A stretch of DNA of 64,000 nt from Macrobrachium rosenbergii (taxonomy: Eukaryota > Arthropoda > Malacostraca > Decapoda > Palaemonidae): contig NC_089782.1 of assembly GCF_040412425.1 (NCBI RefSeq), positions 17,852,622-17,916,621 of the forward strand, in the 5' to 3' direction. Position 1 is the first letter of the stretch, and each line of letters opens with the position of its first letter. Below the pieces are notes generated by a model. The model made no database searches and was not told the DNA's origin. It saw only the letters and a program-made list of their open reading frames with translations. A program made the translations under genes and the position numbers. This document shows positions 59,720-64,000 of the stretch, piece after piece.

Positions 59720-60340
59720 GACAGGTTAATGGGAATCTTATGGGTTAATTCCTGTGTTGTACTGTGGGTATGATCATTTTTTTTCTTTCTTTCCTCTCTC
59801 TCTTGTTTTTTTAATGGGTTTTAAATGGGCGTAACTTGTAGTTTTTTTTTAACTGGCGAGGACGTTGGTCCGTAGAGTTATACAAATCTTTAATTATCCG
59901 AGTTCAGTTTTTGCTCTTATGTGATGCAATATTTAGTTAAAATTAAGTACAAAATACCATAGGGTTTTATAGATATATGGATTTCTTTTTTTGTTTGTTT
60001 GCTTTTTCTTTCGTGTTTCGAGATCGGGTATCTTAAAGATTCTTTCTTTTGTTTTTATGCTGAAGTCTCGTATTCACATGACTTTGGGAGTCGTGGCAAG
60101 CGCTAATTTCGTAATGAGGTTAGGCCCATGTGTTATTATGTAAGAATGTTATGTTGTGTAGTAGTCGTCTGACGCAATATCTTTGAGTATAGAGTTTCAG
60201 AATAAAGTTCTGTTGCTTAGTTTTTTTGGGAGGTAATTGGTATATCGGACGGAATCTGTCTGATCTGTTACAGGTCTGGGCAAATCAATTAGGGTTCAGG
60301 ATAGGATTAGGAAGACTTTAATATGACTTCCAAATTTAGA
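59720..60340. other. Post-pol region, nothing recognised
   Basis: T-rich. No coding trace. It occupies the place between pol and a third ORF in env-bearing gypsy elements. Confidence 0.5.
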
Positions 60341-60344
60341 TTTG

Positions 60345-60504
60345 TCAGTTCTCTTTTAGAAGAAGTAAGAGGGCTGCGCCATTGGTAACTGTAGTTGTTA
60401 TGATCATAGGAGCGATTGCTAGTATGTCAATTGCTATTTTGCTGAGAATTGAACAGGTATCGACAGTATTTGCTAACCAGGGTAAAACTTTGATAACTTT
60501 ATGA
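60345..60504 (+). pseudogene. Short env-like remnant
   Basis: About 50 codons ending at TGA 60504. A basic RRSKR motif is directly followed by a hydrophobic, small-residue stretch, as at the cleavage site and fusion-peptide-like region of gypsy-type envelope proteins. It is very short, with no signal peptide or membrane anchor around it, so the call rests on position and this one motif. Confidence 0.3.
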
Positions 60505-60633
60505 GATATTTTACCTCTCGGATATTTAGAATTGCCTTAAATGAGTTCAGTATATCGGTATGGTTCTCAGGTAATTTTTACTGGGAAGAATTTGTAAGGG
60601 TAATATCTTAAAGTTAGCGTACCTGATAGGGGG

Positions 60634-61030
60634 TTGACTGTAGACATGACCGACTTACGTTTATACACCACTTCCTCGCAGCAGCGCCTTATGAATGACT
60701 TCTATGAGCCTCAACTGATACAAGTTAGATATGGGGGCCGTTTACGCTACGCCTGCAGGTTTCTACGCCTGTGCCTTCATGAGAGGATCCAGGATTTTTT
60801 GGAGAGATGTCAGGCAGGACATCTACAAATCGCCGTCGTTGCTGGGAGACGTTTGTGTGGCGCAAAGGTTCGTGGGCGCCGCATTCAACAAGGGCTTGTG
60901 CAGTTGCAAGTCGGTCAGCATGGTTGGATCGCCAGGAATTCAAGATGTGAAGAGAAGCATGGGCTTGTACAGTTGCAAGCCGTCCAGAATATTTAGACCA
61001 TCAAGAATGCAAGATGTGAAGTGATGCGTT
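60634..61030 (+). CDS. Unknown overlapping ORFs, possibly element ORF3
   Basis: Two frames (60634-60996 and 60731-61024) are open over the same 300 bp, which is GC-richer than the surroundings. A diverged direct repeat of about 60 bp (GGGCTTGT[G/A]CAGTTGCAAG at 60892 and 60961) generates part of both. No domain recognised. It could be the tail of the gypsy element or a captured sequence. Confidence 0.25.
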
Positions 61031-61089
61031 CTACAATGAACTGTGTATTGAAATATCAATCATGCATACGAGACAAATAATTTTCGTAT

Positions 61090-61340
61090 CTAGTGCATAT
61101 GGTTTGCTATGATTTTGGAGCTGACCCTTACCGAACTTTCGATTGGACAGTTATCGTACCTGGGCAGGGACGCCCAGTGGTAGGTGGACCGAGCTCCTAT
61201 TACATCTGTGACGACTTTGACGAACTATGTGTTGGCCTGGCAGGGGCACATCCGCTGCAGGTGCAGTTGTGTCGACGTTGGAGGTTTACACGGTTAGATA
61301 CAGCGAAGTATCTGACGCATGCATTTGTGCTTTCCTGACC
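61090..61340 (+). CDS. Unknown ORF downstream of the gypsy remnant
   Basis: About 80 open codons (DFGADPYRTFDWTVIVPG, SYYICDDFDELCVGLAG) ending at 61338. Higher GC than the flanks. No recognised family. It may be part of the same element. No clear start codon context. Confidence 0.25.
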
Positions 61341-61539
61341 ATGATCAGGATTTAAGTCCATGGAGGCAGTGTGAGTGTGTATGTGTGTTGCACTCTCTAA
61401 TGGTATATTATCAGTGGAACAGAGAGCAAGGCTGGACTTCAGTTTTGGTGGCTGGGTGTGAATTGCCTTGTGAGTGTTTAAAAACCACCACCATGAAAAT
61501 ACCTTATCCTCGGCCATAGGAAAGTGAGTACCATAACTC

Positions 61540-62000
61540 ATGAACACATATCTTTTCCAGACATTATGTGGAAATATCCAGTTGTGCTGCAGTGAAATTC
61601 CTATGTGTCTCCATTATGCATTTTCCATCCTGTTCTCCATTGTACATTTTTCTGTTTTGAATATGAATGTCATTTAACACCATTTCAGGTTTTAATATAT
61701 GATATGTTTCTTTTAACAGGAATTCTGGGTTCGTCTTGAGAGGACGAATATTTTGGAAGTGGAGTTTATTCTTTTACAGAGTATATGACATTTATTGTGG
61801 TCTAGAATAATTATGACCTTTTTACTTTGTTTGGTGGACAGGATGATAGTCACTAGATCATTAATCTGAATATTTGCGAATCAGAATTTCCTCTAGTGAT
61901 GATTTCCATTCGAAGGGGGTGGAATTCACTCCATTTCATGATCGCAGCTTTTGCTGAATCACTTTCGTTAAATTTGTAAATAAAGTCTAGTTTTGTATAT
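61540..62000 (+). mobile_element. Possible 3' end or LTR of the gypsy element
   Basis: AATAAA in GTAAATAAAGTC at about 61977 and a TGT-rich AT segment before it would fit a polyadenylation region. No second LTR exists to compare, so the boundary is speculative. Confidence 0.2.
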
Positions 62001-62201
62001 CAGTGTTTAATTCCAGTAGGCCTTTGTTTAAAGATAGATTCAGTGAGAGGAGAGATGGAGGGAAAGGAATTTGCTGATTCAGGATGGGGGCCACAGCTAC
62101 CAGAGAATCTTAGGAAAGTAAGATGATTGATTCTGTTCTTAAAACAGATACAGCAATAGAAGATGACCCTATTTGACCTGGGGATAGGGTCATTAACACA
62201 C

Positions 62202-62205
<4 letters not shown>

Positions 62206-62263
<58 letters not shown>
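62206..62263. repeat. (TA)n microsatellite
   Basis: Almost pure TA repeat of 58 bp. The ORF over it is a repeat translation. 62000-62200 and 62270-63130 hold nothing recognised. Confidence 0.97.
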
Positions 62264-62265
<2 letters not shown>

Positions 62266-63129
62266 TATATTCGTAAACAAAGTACCGGACCTATCACTAA
62301 TGAACAAGAGCAACTCCCTGCCCCCTACCGCGTGAGGGATGAAATTATAAATAAAGATAGATAGATATAACCTGAATCTACGCACTAGAGTTGCAATGTA
62401 TATACATACATATTTTGCACTTCAACTTTTTCACATCTACATTTTTCTCTGGCTTCTTAAACAATCCATTTCCCTCCACCATAATTACATGAGCGTGCAG
62501 CAAGCAGACTGGCTCTATTCTATCCTGTTGAAACTAGAACACCAAGATAAGCACGAATTTCCCACCTATCCTTCTCTTTATCCAGTATTTGTACTATTTT
62601 CTTTCTTAACATCTACACGTCTCCCTAATAACTCCCGTGTATTTGAGACAGAGAGATACAGACTAGCTAACTGAATTAACACTTTAAACCAGTAACGCAA
62701 GTTTCGAGCGCTGAACCAATCAATCATTCGCTCATAAATCGCCGAAGTCTGAAGCTTAAGAGGTTGGAGGGAGAAAGTGGAATCAAAGAAAACGGATGTG
62801 ACCACGAAAACAGAAAACGTTAGTCACGGTCTCTTATAATTCAAGCGCAACTCTCGCATTTATGTTAACGCTTCTGAAAGCTATTCAGCATCATGAATAT
62901 GAAAATTTTAGTAAGTGAATAAACGTGATTTTATTTTAACAAAATCAGTGATACAGAATTCAGTAATTTTTTCATTTTTCATGAAAACCATTTTGGTTGA
63001 TGATAGTTAAAGAACCTCAAAAGGTAAACTACTAAGGGTGTTTATTACAATTTTGCCCTATTAGTTATGGAGGGGGCTGTAGTCTTTATCAGTCCTTAGC
63101 ATTAGATTTGGAAGGTTATGTATTGAGGG

Positions 63130-63970
63130 TTTGATGTGTTGAAAAAATATAAATTATTGGCTGAGTCTAACGAAAAATAAATTTCAAATGGTTGAGATGT
63201 CAAAAGTACGACGTTATTAACATTAGTAGTCTATCATGAGCAAGATGAAAAAACACCATAAAATTCTGTTTTAACGCAAAACACCTATAAGCTCGCTTAA
63301 AATGATGAATCATATATCTAGAGAGATGGAGCTCAAAATAAGTTTAAGAAAAACAGACGCAATGAGGACAAAGTATGCACATTAGGGTTGAGTAAAACTA
63401 GTTGGAGAAAATATTAGCAAGGCTAAATCTACAATATTTAGGATCAATGATATCAAATACAGGTTCTCCTGAGATGGAATTTACGGAAAAAAGGCATATC
63501 AAAGAATGGACAAGCTGAATAATATTTTGTAAAAATTATACTAACATTGCATAAGGAAGTAAAACCACGCAAGTCTAGTATGATCTGTGTTGTATAAGGA
63601 CATAAATCATGGTAGCACAATGAAACTAAATCCAAAAGATTTTACGGATTTGAGAATAGTTTTAAGAACAGTAGGAATCAGATGTCAATTTAAAGTTAGG
63701 GATGATACCATAAGGGAAATTACGGAAATTTTGTTGCAGATGAGACAATGATGAATGGAAGATGGAGGTGGACATATCCTTGGAGAGTAGCATGTAACAG
63801 GATCAGCATGGCTCTTGTAGGCACCAGAAGAATTGGGCCAGCCAGACTTACTAGGACGAAAACTATGAGAGGGGAGACTGAAAATGAGTGGAGATTTGTG
63901 GAAGATAAAGCACAAGAAAAACATGAATGGCGGAATCTGGAAGAGGCCCTCTGCTTTCCATGGCAATGAA
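63130..63970 (+). mobile_element. RTE-like LINE 3' remnant
   Basis: Plus frames with LRKTDAM (palm-downstream block), KVRDDTIREITEI and, at the end, ENEWRFVEDKAQEKHEWRNL then EEALCFPW. The last resembles the terminal R-x-x-W-x-x-LGEAY-x-x-QW motif of BovB/RTE-like polyproteins. It is a different family from the 29-31 kb and 55-57 kb LINEs. It is followed by the window's end at about 64000. Confidence 0.45.
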
Positions 63971-64000
63971 GAGATATTAATGTCCCTAAGTATATTGAGA

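Larger units (their letters stand above)
57811..59720 (+). mobile_element. Ty3/gypsy retrotransposon pol, broken
   Basis: Polymerase, RNase H and integrase follow each other in gypsy order on the plus strand, in at least three frames. The 5' part of pol, gag and the 5' LTR are absent, with similarity beginning at NIYSSTDLMQGYLQVPL. Breaks: frameshifts near 58155 and 59215, an in-frame TAG at 59397, and an internal deletion near 59625 that joins integrase core to its C-terminal end. Non-functional. Confidence 0.9.

Overview
The window is eukaryotic, AT-rich, repeat-dominated and intron-rich. The transposon mix fits an invertebrate genome and most likely a decapod crustacean: DIRS-type tyrosine-recombinase retroelements, RTE-type LINEs, a Ty3/gypsy element, a pogo/Tigger-like MITE, a hAT-like end, and long AT and minisatellite arrays. 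The taxon is an inference; no rRNA or conserved single-copy marker is present to confirm it.

Layout. 1-6700 is a satellite array with a 36-bp AT-rich unit, which decays into diverged repeats up to about 9.5 kb. 9.5-28 kb is essentially gene-free. It holds minisatellites (41, 53, 30, 19 and about 65 bp units), a 34-bp perfect palindrome, long A/T runs, one hAT-like terminus and a 730-bp terminal-inverted-repeat insertion whose empty paralogous site is also in the window. 28145-53585, minus strand, carries the one convincing host gene. Six exons splice in consistent phase (257+191+140+216+546+648 nt) into a 665-residue protein. It has a weak FLYWCH-like cysteine-rich N terminus, a Myb/SANT-like (trihelix type) domain encoded by exons 3 and 4, a C2H2/U1-like zinc finger in exon 5 and an unrecognised helical C-terminal exon. 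It is probably a chromatin or DNA-binding protein.

The introns of that gene are full of mobile DNA. Two different DIRS-like elements, each about 5.0 kb and both in sense orientation, sit in introns 5 (31056-36094) and 2 (46024-51044). Each has inverted terminal repeats of about 200 bp plus an internal complementary region made of sequence complementary to both ends, the hallmark of DIRS replication. Both have decayed gag/RT/RNase H sequence. The terminal repeats of both also carry a GGTAAGTAT motif that looks like a consensus splice donor. An RTE-like LINE remnant, two copies of a pogo/Tigger-like MITE and two copies of a second MITE also lie in the introns.

53.6-64 kb has no host gene I can support. 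It holds a CpG-dense ORF at 54.58 kb (possible divergent first exon), two AT microsatellites, an antisense RTE LINE fragment interrupted by a 436-bp SINE-like insertion with a 14-bp target duplication, a broken Ty3/gypsy pol region (57.8-59.7 kb) followed by a short env-like remnant and unknown ORFs, and the 3' end of another RTE-like LINE at the right edge.
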